Shown here: positions 46,713 to 59,085 of the stretch, in pieces
How positions within the stretch are numbered: position 1 is the first letter of the stretch
How the letters are laid out: the number at the start of each line of letters is the position of its first letter
Source of the DNA: Podospora pseudoanserina
Taxonomy: Eukaryota > Ascomycota > Sordariomycetes > Sordariales > Podosporaceae
Direction of reading: 5' to 3'
Length of the DNA stretch: 64,000 nt
Assembly: GCF_035222485.1 (NCBI RefSeq)
Contig: NC_085920.1
Span: 8,418,001-8,482,000 of the forward strand
The notes under the pieces: generated by a model
Seen by the model: only the letters and a program-made list of their open reading frames with translations
What the model was told of the DNA's origin: nothing
The model's database searches: none
Made by a program: the position numbers and the translations under genes

Positions 46713-47149
46713 TCAGGCGGATTATGCCCCGAACAACTACAGCCGCAGCCGTAGGGTTTGTCGTGGCAGCAGACTCTTTTTTGAAGTTTTAGAGGTGAGT
46801 TGAGCTCATGTGCGATGTGGCTGAGTGGGTGGTTGGTGCTGTGAGAGTGCTGCTGTTAGTTTGAGGAAAGGAGGATGGTGATGGGGAGGGGGGAAGGGGG
46901 GGAAGAAAACATACCACTTGTGGATGGCGTTGCGGTCGATTTAATCACAGAGGGTAGATTTTTGTTGTACGTCATGACACGGAGCGGACCACATTCCGCA
47001 CTGAGTCGGGCGGCATTGGGGTCTAGAGGGGAAGAGGTGTGGCTAGCAGACTGGTAGCCTGCAAACCGAGAAGTATAATGAAGGTCAAAGATTGCATTCT
47101 GATGAAGCCTTTCACTTGAGACGACGCTAATGTGATCAAGTGTGGACAT
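46713..47149 (-). other. Candidate small cysteine-rich peptide locus
   Basis: On the minus strand an ATG at 47097 opens with MQSLTFIILLGLQATSLLAT, a good secretion signal, but its frame ends after TPLPL. An overlapping frame from ATG 47149 contains LDPNAARLSAECGPLRVMTY and runs to a GTATGT donor at about 46907. A third stretch, ending at a TGA at 46715-46713, reads VCCHDKPYGCGCSCSGHNPP. Exons could be linked by short introns (for example GTTTGC...CTCTAG within 47066-47023), but no model is convincing. It may be a short secreted Cys-rich peptide gene, intact or decayed. Confidence 0.25.
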
Positions 47150-47907
47150 GAATGGTGAGGCTGAAGGAGCGAGACGGTTGGCAGCAGCCGGAACAGGGTT
47201 CCTTTATACTCGAACCCTGCTCCCTCTAAGAGAGATGTTCGTCTTCTCAGATCCAACATGATGATCTCCCACCGCGACGATGGGAGTTACGGTTGCGACT
47301 CGTCGACTCACTCAGTGTCTCTGATCCCCATGTCTTGGAGCCACAGTTGTTGCAAGGTCTGAGTAAGTGTCCCCTTGTACGTCAGGGGTCTCGGACTCCG
47401 GTGTAGAGACTACTATTCTTATTCCTTTCTCACGTTGAGCTGAATACTCGGGGTTTGCGCCATCTTTCATCATAACGTGCGTTGTGGTGTAACTAGAGCA
47501 ACGTGATAGTTAAGCGCTGCTCAAGCCTTGCCTGTTTATATACCTAGCCTATCACATTCATGGAAAGCGCCATTTCGGCCGGTCGATCGAAGATCATCAA
47601 ATGGTGACAAAAAGTATCGAGTTTACACACTATGCCTATCAACGCTACCTGCCCATCTTGAAATGCTCATCTCATCAAAAGTATGGTATAAAAGGAGTGA
47701 TCCATCTTGCCTTGGCCAATGTCCCGCGTGTATCATATGTGTCCCTATCACATCAAAAAGCAAAACGCCCAGCTCATGATCCACTGCAGCCCGCGCATCC
47801 AAAGCCCAAAATTACAAAGAGAGAAAAAAGTAATATCAACATCAAATGAATCATCACTCATAGCACTTCTCCTTTTAAACCTACTGCCCCTCGTCATCCT
47901 CAATACC
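47150..47907. other. Intergenic region
   Basis: Downstream region of the kelch gene and upstream of the candidate peptide; no gene supported. Confidence 0.3.
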
Positions 47908-50682
47908 TTATATCCTACTTGGGCCAGAACCGCCATTCGGATCCGTCATGTCCTCCTTGCTCTCCGTGAATACACTCTTCCTGAGCGGGCTGTTCGCCGC
48001 TTGCGCTTGCTGTGCTTGCCATTGCTGCGCCTGTCCTGGCAGTGGCCTCGCACTGAGGTAATCTGGGCTCTCACCCATAGGCCCGGCAGTAGGAGGCGAC
48101 ACCACCCCTGGGCTCTCCACCAACCTCTCTGGGAAGCCAGAGTGGCTGAGAATCTGCCCGTGCTGTCCTGCACCTGGTTGATGACCGGACGTGATCGAGC
48201 TGACTGTCGTGTCGCTAATCTGCCGAAGATGGGACCGGTCACGATCACTCAGGTTGGAAATGCCCGACAGAACTTGGTTGCGGAGGGTACTGCTGGTTCC
48301 GTTGGTTGGGTGACCGGATGTGGGCGTGGTGACTGGTGGGTTCCCGAGTGCGTCCGAGTCTGGGCGGTAGAAGGATGTGCCATAATGTTCTGGAATTGTA
48401 GCCGGTTGCTGTGGGGGGGGAGGAGGAGTGGAGCCAAGAGATGAGATGTTGCTTGCGTGGTCGACTTGGTGAGTGTTTTTTGGGTATGAAGAGCCTTTAT
48501 TGACCGAGCCACGGCCAACCGCGGGGCTTTCATCGTAGGAAGTGTAGGGGGTGTTCACGCTCGGCGATGCCGGATTGTTATAGAGTTCAGCGGGGCCAGA
48601 GTTATCCGGAAGCTCTACCGGACGTCGGATTTCGGTGTTCATCATCTCAGAGATAGAGAACGGCGTCGGGGCCCCAACGCTATCCACATCCGTGACGCTA
48701 CCGCCGTAATACTCAGTTGCACCAGCTGCGAAATGCGGCTTGACATCCTCCGGTTCTTGAGGTGGTGATGCAGGACCTGGGCCTGGACCTGGACGAGGAA
48801 TCCAATTCATCACCCGCGTTCTGGTATTCTCAGTTCTAGCCTCACTCTTGGTCTCGGCATCTGGACCCAGGTATTTTCGGCGTCGCCACAAGAACACTCC
48901 GACACCAATCAGCGTGAGGACGACAAGCCCTACAACAACTCCCACCACAGGACCAAGCCAGGATGGGGTTCCACCACCTTGCGCTTCTTCGGAGGTTACC
49001 GGGGGAACAATCGGATTGGTGTTGTTGACCTGGGCTTCACGCGCATACGGGTAGTAGGCATTGATCTTGGTGTTGTCGTATTTCGTAGCGAACACACTGG
49101 CAAGTGCGGTGCTCACAAAGGAGGGGTTCGGCTTCGTCAACTCGGCGTCGCCTGTGGGGGAACCCCCAATCGTGTCGCGAATACCCTGAGGGACGGTATA
49201 ATTGCTCCAGATCGCTGGATCGTAGCGGTTTACCCACGTCCCGGAAGACAAATTGTAGATCCGGATCGGCTCCTGAAGGCACGGAACAGTATTGGTGGCG
49301 TCCAGCGGGGGGTGGCCTCCAACCACCATCATCTGATCAGGGTATGGCTTTATACACTTGTGTGCGGCGCGCCCAGGACCGGTGCCTTCTGTGAGTTTAG
49401 TCCACGTGAAGGAGGGAAGCGACAATACCCAGACGGCATCTGAGTAACCTGACTTCTGCTCGAGCGCAGCGTAACCGCCATAATAGTAGATGTTGAAGCT
49501 TGTACCATCCTGAGCGGGGGCGACTACAGCACACCCTCTGCTGAGGGCTTCTGGGCCATCGCTCGTCTTTTGTCGATACCATCTGTCCCCTGCCACATCG
49601 TAGATATCGATAGTTGACATGAACTCCCGGCTTTTCTCTCTCTGTGCATTTTGTTAGGCATGACTTCAACCAGGAACAATATACACTCACATTGTTGTCC
49701 GGGTCGCTCGATCTACCGTTTATTTTGATGAAAGACGGGTCTACAACGCCCCCCAGTGCGACCAGAATACCTTTGGTGCCAACAGGAACCCATACCAATT
49801 CCGCGCCGGCGCGTCCTGGGACATCCTTGGGAAGTGTCTTGTTCGTCCAATCTGGTCTTTGCTCTTTCTCCAAGCTCAGGGTGATCAATGTGTCAGACAC
49901 TTGCGAGGGCAGAGTGGTCTCGTTCGTCCCGCCCCTTTCGACATCGTAGATGAGTCCGCCGGTCGGCGAGCGCAGCCCAGAAAAGTACCAGGCGCGGTTC
50001 TCAGAGGGGGCGCTAGCCGCTCCGCCATACGCAACAAATCGTGTAACGTTGCCATCGAGGTTATCTTCCACGGGTCCAGGGATAAAATCAGGCACCTGTG
50101 AAGTAAAGGCCCGGTATCCGCGCACAGCTGTACCCAACGGCTCCGGATACGCAGCTGACCTGAAAGTCATACCGCCATAACCAAAGTACTGGTAATCGTT
50201 GTACAGGAGCCCTCCGCTGGCAAAATTCGGCGCGATATTGTTCACGGCCGCACCCCCCAAGGCGTAGATTGGTACGAACAGCGCAGTAATATTGTCTTTG
50301 GTGTCGAAAGGCTTGCTGAAGTTCAACGTGTATGTAATCCCTAGTGGATTGTCTGTCCATCGTATTAAGATGCCGCTCGCGAAAGTGTTTGATGCGGGCA
50401 CTCACCATCCTGTCCAGGAATCCCATATTCCCCATTCGAGAGCCCTGGACGCCACCAACGATTGCCTCCATCCAGAAACAGCCTGTCTCGTATGACCGCA
50501 ACTGTTTTCCGAGTTAGCACAGCGACTAGAAAACAGCGATCATGGGGAGAAAAATTACCTCGAGGTTCCCTCCACTGGCAGAGAGTTACGTTGACGTAGT
50601 CAGAAGACCACCTTGGCTGACTGGCGACAACTGACGCAGACACCACCCACACAGCGATTGTTGAAAGTTTCAACGCAAACAT
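47908..50682 (-). CDS. Kelch-type ectodomain protein with one transmembrane helix
   Basis: Four exons (50682-50559, 50501-50406, 50352-49691, 49641-47908) join to 871 aa; introns are 57, 53 and 49 nt. The signal peptide is MFALKLSTIAVWVVSASVVA. An extracellular half of about 500 residues carries degenerate kelch blades (YFGYGGMTF, VAYGGAAS, ILVALGGV, YYYGGYAAL, MMVVGGHPP) with the usual paired-Gly and downstream Tyr/Trp positions, plus several NxT/S sites. WLGPVVGVVVGLVVLTLIGV, followed by FLWRRRK, is the membrane helix and stop-transfer. The cytosolic tail of about 310 residues is Pro/Ser/Gln-rich and disordered. This layout is found in fungal cell-surface kelch proteins of unknown role, plausibly wall sensors or adhesion factors. 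No catalytic residues are seen. Confidence 0.85.
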
Positions 50683-53600
50683 ATTGGCGAGGTTCTTCCA
50701 GGGGAATGGTGGAAGGGGGAAGATATCAGAACTCCTAGCCTGGCCGTTGCATCCAGCGGGAATGAGAAAGGGATATTTCAGGCACAGGCAGTCTTGCTGT
50801 AGTACCTCTCGCCTGAGCGTGCTCGCGGAGGGTTCGTTTTGCCCTGTCGAGATAGGTTAGAACGGCGTTGAGTTGGATATGCCTCTCCTCGTCGGTCAAA
50901 ATACGAGAGCCTTCTAGCAGGACGCTGCGAGTCTGGAGTGCGCTGCAACAGCAAAGACTGAAATCCAGAGCCTCGAGAAGCATAAGAGATCTTTGAGCCT
51001 CAAATTCTCTCCAGATAACAATTTAGACCTGCCGGAAGGACCCCGCAGAACGGCAGGCCAATGGACGCCGAGAGGGCGGCGATACCATACAGACCGTGGC
51101 GAATAGCCGGCAGCCACAGGAAGGGAAGAGGAGGGATTAGACCAAGGTCCAGAGCGACACTCACCGAACAACACCACACCGCAGGCGAAGATGTGAACAA
51201 AAAACTCGCTCTCGAAATTTCGAGATCTAGCACGCTGTGCTCAACCCGAGATATCCTAACGTGATGGACAAGAAAGAATGGAAGACAGAGAATTCTGATC
51301 GCTCACGCCGCAATCCGACCCATGGCGGACAAATGCGAGTCTTCCAAGTCTTCCAACTAGACTCGAGTGAGAATTAGTTGAGGAGGTGTGGCGAGGCCGG
51401 AGGTGGTTGGCTCAAGAGGCTGGGCGTGCAGATACCACCATCCATCTCAACTTCCTTGCTCTGATCATTGTGAGCAAAAAAGAACGACGAGGGGGCCGAG
51501 GACACCCCAGTTTGGTTGCATTCTGGTTAGTGCCAAGGCGTCAATATTACCCTCCCAAAGGCTCACTGACTGGCATCTCAGCCTTGTGGACACTGGGATT
51601 GGATTGAGGCAGTCGCCGTGTCCGTTGTTGGCTGTTGATGAGGGTGCGAGGATCGGAGAAAACAGTATCTCCATGGTTCTGGCCATGCTAGAATAGCAGG
51701 ATTGTGGCAGTATCCGTTCTCTGGAGCGATTTGCACAGCTTCTCTGGACAAATGGTTCTCAGCCCACCATACCTAGATCTATCTGTTTCCCAGGAAGAAT
51801 CCGTCTTCATAACCCGTGGGTGTGGTAACGCTGACGGCCGGGCCCAAACTGTTGCTGCTTGGCACGATATTCAGATGAGGCGTGTTCTTCTGACTAGTGT
51901 AACCTTCCTCATTGAATGACCGGCAGCGGAAAAACGACATCTTCCCTTGCAACCCACATCTACCGTATACTACACGTGTTGTCGATTTGCCATCACCTAT
52001 GCCTCCAGTGGCAAACGGGCCATGGTCTGTTGTCCCATCGAAAGTTCTTCTCTCAGGCTTCGTGCCTTCCTACTACCTAGATGTAGTTCCTCTCATACTC
52101 AAGCAGGGTGGCAGGTAGGAGAATGATACTGTCAAGGATGCTGTGATAGCGGGGTTATTGCTGTTCTGGACCTGGCTTGGACCCGTAAAGCACCAGGACT
52201 AGGTGTGATTCCTGTAAGCTGACGCCTACACCAACACCGGGCAGGGCAACCTGATAAGCCCGGCATGCTAGTGCTCACCACTTTCGCTAGCCCCACGCTG
52301 GTAACTTGGATTGGGAATTCCAGTTTCCCAGAAAGAATTGTCGTTCCAAAGACAATTGTGAGATGCTTGCTGAGAAATAGAGGACTGGATGGATGTTGCT
52401 GAGAATCAGGTCGTGAGCGGGGCAGAATGGAAGAGCTTACAATTGCGGGAACCAAAGTCGGGGACTCCCCGCTCCCCACAGATGGCGCTAGTGATGCCCC
52501 TCACGCCATTCGGCCCTGCAAGGCTAAACCCCAGAAAGGAAAGGGCTTGGCTGATCGTCCAATGAACCACGGCCACCCCCCCTGTCCTGGTCCATGCTTC
52601 TTGACAAGGGTGTCTTCCCGCGGACCCCAACTCGCCGACCGCCTTCACCCTCACTGAACGAACTGATGCCGAGTACAACCTCTTCCTTCTCACCACTCCC
52701 TTCTGGTCCATCATGCATGGACCTGCAGCTGGTATGGCTCGTGTTGCTCCTCTTTCGGCTCGGGCTTACTCATGCCAACAAGTTCCCAAGTTCCCAAGTT
52801 CCCAAGTTCCCAAGTTCCCAGTAATCTCGCATATTCTCTCGACTTCCTGCCCATCTTCCTATCTCGGTCTTATCCTCGTTGTTGGAAGACCCCGCCGCAC
52901 ATTCAAGCTTCTCGTCCCAACGCTAGCAACAGCGACCGAATGCAAGGCACCAGGTCGTAATTTCGACTTGGTTTAACATGCAAGAACTGCGGAATCCTTT
53001 AACATGGAAGCCACACTCCATCTCAGGCTCATCCATGGCTCTAATGCCGCCTGGCCGTCGGGAAATCGGATGGCGGCAGATGATGGACGAGGCTCGGCCA
53101 CACATTTTCTTCAGGTACCCGAACTTCAACAGAGTCAACTTCGTCATTCTCAACAACATGTCCTGCTTCCACGATTGATGGCGGCAATACCACATACGCT
53201 ATTAACGCAGCTCTATGCATCTCTCATGCATACACACAACCACCAGCCCCTCCATTGTTCCCATTGTCTGCCGTCCCGGCTTGCCTCGATCGCAAGAGCG
53301 GCTCGGTGCGGGGAGTGTCCAAACCGGGCTTGCATTTTGCTATCACTGTACGGATAGTGTACACTACATCACCACCACACCTCGCTGGGAGACAGGCTGT
53401 TGTCGAGGCCCCACGGTGCGGCCAGGGTGGCTTGCGAATATCCGTACAGCCAACAAGATGAGGGGTTGGTACCTCTTCTGGTAGACTGAGCCATGAGAGA
53501 GGCAGGGGGGGAAAGAACTTGGGTAACAACTCTCCTTCTCACTCTCTTACATACTGTTGGCTGTGAGCCTGATGTGAGAGGTAGAAAGAGCTTATTGAAC

Positions 53601-54711
53601 CCTGTCCACTTACCTCTTTTGCCAGACCCCACCCGGGATGCGACTTTGTCTGCTTTTTTATCGTAAGCCCTCTGGGCAGTCTGCCGCCGAAAGGCAGCAG
53701 CGACGAGAGAGAAATCCCGCTGTCAATAGTTGTAGATATTGTTGTCACTCGGAAAGCCCGCTTCGAAGGCCCAGACCTCATTTCTCCTTTTCCTTTGTTT
53801 CTGTTCCCGTGCTGGGCACACAAGGATGAAAGCTGGAACCAAGAAGTTCGGCAGATACTGTGGCTCATATTGATCAGGCTGTGTGTGTTGCGTTTAATAT
53901 CAAGAGCCCTATGGTGAGCGGCGAGGTTACATGTCTGGAGCAGGTCTGGATGAGGTTGAAGAGGTGTGGCAGCTCGGGGCTGCGCAGCGTGGCTAGCCAG
54001 GCACCGTCATTGGGATTGCACTTCCCCCGGACGACGGGTGTACCTTTTGTGGGTTGGGTGGTCTGCAGCTATACGAGCAGGGGTAGGAAAGCTCAACATC
54101 TACCCTGGTAACTTGATCTCTCATGATAGGACGGAGCTGGATGTGAGTTGGGACATGGATGGCAGTCCGCATCACAGCTCGCCCAAGCTGGTATGCACGC
54201 AAAAGCTGTCTGGATCCCTTTTGATCATCCTTCAGTCCCTTTTGGCCCTTGAGATTTCCTCTCCTCTTTCCATCTTTTTCGTCAGCTCTGTGCCGTTGAG
54301 GCTCTCTCGCTCCGTCTCAACCTTTTCTCTCGTTTTTGAGCCCAAACCAACGACACGCAACTGCAGAGAGCAGTCTAGAGGATATAGGCCTCGGAATCCA
54401 CCGTCGACTGTGACTTGTTCCCTTGTTTACAAGGAGCTGGGTCTGATCGCCAAGGCTCTGCGCCGTTGGCTCATTTCACGAGTGAGTATACGAATACCAC
54501 CCCAGCTGTCCGCTCAAGTTAGCCGCTTGCGATGCACCCCCTCCCCTTGAGCCTGCCCAGCCTCAATATATGATCCGAGTCCACCGCCGGCCCTCGGCCT
54601 AAGCTCTTCATAGCTCTGTGCCATTCTCGTCGGCGCAACTTCACTCGTTGCTCATACATTCGTTTCTTGTTGGGACTGCCCTCGCTTTTTGTGTCTAGTC
54701 ACTTCGGAAGG
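50683..54711. other. Long intergenic region (4 kb)
   Basis: No confident gene on either strand. It contains a short octanucleotide microsatellite at 52781-52820 and numerous unremarkable open frames. It must hold the promoters of both flanking surface-protein genes, which point away from it. Confidence 0.4.
52781..52820. repeat. Octanucleotide microsatellite (AGTTCCCA)5
   Basis: Five perfect copies of an 8-bp unit in non-coding DNA. Confidence 0.9.
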
Positions 54712-57421
54712 ATGCTTCTCACGAGGCTTGTGCAGAGCTTAGGGGCTTTAGCCCTAGCTCAGGTTGTACTCGGTGATGCTAACCAGGTGTATAGGAGAAC
54801 GAACGAAACAACGGACGAACTCGATTCTGGAGCTGCTGTCGGACTAGAAGACGAACAAACCTACCACGTGGACACTGAATGCCCTCATCACTGCAAAGAG
54901 AAGATCTACATTACCGTCACGTACGATTTCGAGCTCTTTTGAGTTTTGGCAATTCGCTAACTTGGGTTTTAGACTGCCTGCCAGCACTGTCACTCTGCCT
55001 GCTACCACTGTGACTGAGAAGACGACGCAGACAGAGACGGTGTATACAACTCAAACCAACGAAGTCAGCGTTTCTGTGCCGGTCAGTGTTACTGTTATCA
55101 AGGGGTAAGGGATCTGATCTGCTACACACATCTCCGGCATCACTAACAAACCTCAGGACAACTGAGTACATCACGACCACACAGCTGTCAACTGTTACAA
55201 CTGTAAGATGACCTTGAAATCATGACGTGTGCGGTTCCTTACTAACAACGTCCAGCTCGTGCCTGTGCCCACTACAATCAAGGTCTGCAACACCAAGTCG
55301 CCATATTTGTGCTCCACCAAGACCACAACTGAGTTGGTGCCCACAACAACAACCCGAACCATCAAGAAAACAGTTCCCACAACAGTCACCAAAGTCAAGG
55401 TGATCACTAAGTGGAAAGAAGTTACTACCACCAAAACCAAGACTTCAACATACACTACCAAGAAAACGATCCCCATCACTGTCATTGATAGTACGACGCT
55501 GTACTCAACCAAGACCGAGACCTTGAAAACAACTCTTACCACGGTAGAGACAACAAGCGTTCCAACCACCTTGACGCAGAAGGAGACACAAACCCAGACT
55601 CAAACAGTGAAAACAACTGAAACGGTCCCAACAACCATCCTTCAGACGAGCACAGTCGTGTCTCTAGTGACGTTGACAACCTCGTTCCCGGTCACAGTAA
55701 CTGACAGTACAACTCTCTGGTCCACACAAACCACCGTCTTCACCACTACCAGCCTCAGCACTTTCACCACCGTCAGCACCATGACAACAGTCCATGCAGT
55801 CACAGCGACTGTCACGCAGTTGACAACCACAACTGTGTCGGTATGTGCTGCTCCGACAAACGCTGGTATCTACAAGCGCTCCGCGCTCGACGTGAGGTCG
55901 AAGAAGCACCCCAGGGCTCTCCGGACATGGGGCTGTGAGCCCGGATTCGTCTGCAATCAGCCTAAGCCTGACGGCTGCAATCTTTGGGCTGAAGCGCCCG
56001 GTTTGGACTTTGAGTGTCACCCTGACTGGTGTGTCCCTGCTCCATACATCCCTCGCGTCGTCTGGAAGAAGAACGAAACTGGCTACTTCCCGCCTGTTGA
56101 GGGATACTTCAACCTCAACCCCGAGGATTTTGGTTTGAGCTATGGCGTCTTCGAACTTCAGCCTGTCGTTGTTTTGAAGGCAGATGGCAGATTAGCAACC
56201 AGCTACACTGGCGACTGGGCTTCTCAAGCTACTATCACTGAACGCACAAGATCAACAGCTGTGCCAAACTCGGGGGCACGCTTTGTCAAAAGGCAACGGC
56301 CAGGCTCAGATGTGGTTCCAGCCACCTGTTTCAACCTTTGTGATAGTGCTTATCTGGAAGCTCAACGTGTCGGTAGGGATCCAGACCTTTGCGCACCGGG
56401 TTCGGTTTTCTTGGATATTTTGGATGAGTGCAAGGTGTGCATTGCAGACAACACCGATGACACCAAGTATGAAGAGATAGAGAGGGTCTATCTCGAGCCA
56501 AACTTCCGACCATGGCTCGACTACTGCGCCCTTTTGCCTGGAGTGCCCATCACCACCACCACAAGCGGTGAGCCACAGGTGACCGGCACAGCGACTGTCT
56601 CAACAGACACTGGCCTGCCACCCAACACCAGTACTGGTTTTGATGATATCACCACTTCTACTACCACGACGTCAAGTGAGGAAACCTCAACACCCACTTC
56701 TACTCCGACGTCCACCGATGAGACGACGTCGACCACAACCGACAGCAGCACAGAAACCACACTCACCGAGACAACATCCACAACTTCCGAGTCCACCAGC
56801 TCCACCGAAACTCTCAGCTCCGAGACCACCAGCTCCGAGACCACCAGCTCTCCCGGTACCACCGAGACCACCAGCTCTCCCAGTACCGAGACGACGACAG
56901 AGTCTCCCACCACGGAGACCACCGAAGTCACCACGTCGGGTGGCTCAGAGAGTACGTCGTCTCCCGATGTTACGACTAGTACGGACGCTCCGTCCACCTC
57001 GGAGGACGGCCCGTCCGTTACTACAACTACGTCTCCATCTATTGCTTCATCCACCACTCCACCCACTTCCTCCTCCTCCTCCTCCTCCTCCTCCTCCTCC
57101 TCCACACCTTCATCCGGTTCGGACGATTCCAGTTCGACATTCCCTGACACCACAGATGACTTACTTACATTCACAGCTTCCACTTTCTCTACAGGTACAC
57201 TCCCCGGCGAGACCAGCGGTGGCGGCGATGACGGTGGTGTCGTACCCACAGACACCCCCACCACCATCACCACCACCATCGCCGGCACCGGCGGTCTAAC
57301 GCCCACACTACCCACCGGCCCGGTCGTCACCGCGGCTGCGGGCAGGATGGCCAACGTCCCCTCCCTGGGAGGACTTGGTAACATCCTAGCCGGGATTTTG
57401 TTTGCTGCCATGTTGCTCTGA
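54712..57421 (+). CDS. GPI-type Ser/Thr-rich cell-wall glycoprotein (adhesin-like)
   Basis: Four exons (54712-54920, 54973-55104, 55157-55202, 55256-57421) give 850 aa; introns are 52-53 nt. Signal peptide MLLTRLVQSLGALALAQVVL. Then about 270 residues are very Thr/Val-rich (VPTT, TTVT units), expected to be a stiff O-mannosylated stalk. A globular middle holds most cysteines (CEPGFVCNQ, GCNLWAEAPG, ECHPDWC, then CFNLCDSAYL, DECKVCI, WLDYC). Another 250 residues are Ser/Thr low complexity, including a run of serines coded by 12 TCC triplets. The end, GGLGNILAGILFAAMLL, after a small-residue stretch is a GPI-anchor signal. The architecture is that of wall-bound adhesins or structural mannoproteins; the Cys domain recurs in uncharacterised Sordariomycete proteins. 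Confidence 0.85.
57068..57103. repeat. (TCC)12 microsatellite in coding sequence
   Basis: Twelve perfect TCC triplets code a serine run in the adhesin-like protein; such runs change length in frame. Confidence 0.9.
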
Positions 57422-59085
57422 GATGGATGATGGATGGCAGTCAGGTATTATGGCTTCATGTTTTGTTTTGTTTTCCTTTTTTCACTTCTATAATGCTTAA
57501 TGTCTTTGGCCAGAGGTTGTGAGGGGATGAAACATAAGCATGGTTGCACATATTTAATGATGGGGTTTTGTTTTATTTTTATTTTTATTTTCTTTTTTCT
57601 CTTTTTTCTTTTTTTTTTTTTTTTTTTTTTTTTTTGGAAAGGAAAGGGGACCACTCCTTCTTGGTGGGAGAAGATAGAATTGGGCTTTGGAAAGGGGGGC
57701 AACATTTCGGGCGATTTAATGATGGCATTCACGACATTCCTTACAAGCTAACAAGCATACACACGATGGGAGAGGATGGGATGACGAAAGGGAAGAATGT
57801 GTTATGATTTGTTAGATACTTTTACATGATTCTGGAAGGGGGGCATCTTTATTGTCCTTTTTCTCTTTTTTTTTTTTTTTTCTTTTTTTGTTATACATGA
57901 GATACCCGTTGTTCTCTCCTCTTTTTTTTCTTCTTTAGTGAAAAGGGGAGAGGGAACATGTCATTCTTTTAGGCATTACTTTTTTTGGCATCTATACCCC
58001 TTTTTTGGTATTTTTGAGGGATTGGTGGAAACTAGGGATGGATGCATGACGCTCATTTTATGATACCAAGGAGGCGGTGGTGGGATGATTGGGAAAGATG
58101 GTGGCCTGGGGATCTGGTCAACATTTTGGGTCGTGAGGAATGGTCTCGGCTGTCGAACCGAAGGGAAGGATCAGGGGTTGGAGATGAGAAACATCCGACG
58201 GGATGTCGATGACGAAACTGGTTGAGGAAGGAAAAGTTGGGGGGTTGTAATCGGGTTTTCTTGTTGATGATGATGTTTTTTTTACCCAGTGGAGGGGAGA
58301 AAAAGGTTTCGCTTCCGAAGCCTGGTCTCATCTGATCCTGGATCGGATGGCAACCAGGGATGGGTTGAGTGAGTTGTATATGTGAGAGACATATAGTGGA
58401 TTTTGAGTGCAAACTGATTGGTGTACATCTCCTACAACCACACTGCCTCCGGTGATTGAATGTTGAACTGGCATCGACAGTAAACCCACGTTCCAACAAC
58501 TCACATGCCAACCTGCACCTGGTCATCTCTCTTATAGTGGCAACGGGAATTATGCCCGCACACAATCTCACCAACAGCTCCTTGGCCCCGTCGGTACTCC
58601 CAATCCGTAAACAACCCCCCCCAACGAAGGAGCCCACGCCACAATGTACCAACGTTTTTTCCCTTCGCCTTCCGCGCCTCTGTCCAGCAGGAAACAGGAA
58701 CTGCGACCGTAAACACGGACCCATTCTTGTTGATCCTGTGGGACCTTTGTGGTTCTCACATGTGGGTGTGCGGCGCGGAGGGTGGAGTGTATGACAAACG
58801 AGGAAAAGAACTGAGATCTGACCGGAGTTGGAACTGGACCTGGAATTTGACCGGCCCTTGGTCCGAGGGAATGGAACTGAGGAAACACGTAGATAGGAGG
58901 TGAGATGGTGACAGTTTCGGGACTTGAGGCCTGGAGGGGGACCTGTGGTGTGGTGAGCTACCTAGGTCGTTGGAAGGTCGCGTCACAGTAGGACAGGAAC
59001 AGTTCGCGATCGCGACAAGCAATTAACTTGACTAGTTACATTTTAAGTACCTAACTGATGTCGAGGTCATCGCCACAGAATCTCA
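57422..59085. other. Intergenic region with long T tracts
   Basis: 3-prime side of the adhesin gene and of the NmrA-like gene. It contains a T27 tract at 57609-57635 and further T-rich blocks near 57867-57970. The minus-strand ORF at 58053-58724 shows no domain and is probably chance. Confidence 0.4.
57609..57635. repeat. T27 homopolymer
   Basis: A 27-nt run of T just after the adhesin-like gene; its true length is likely to be uncertain in any assembly. Confidence 0.85.

Noticed and set aside
53966-54550. 194-codon plus-strand ORF before the adhesin gene
   Set aside because: Lies in the probable promoter/5-prime UTR of the adhesin-like gene and has no recognisable domain.
56521-57411. 296-codon minus-strand ORF rich in Val/Ser/Glu
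   Set aside because: It is the antisense shadow of the Ser/Thr low-complexity region of the adhesin-like gene; codon repeats keep both strands open.
58053-58724. 223-codon minus-strand ORF
   Set aside because: Low-complexity and T-rich surroundings, no domain, and overlapping frames of similar length.
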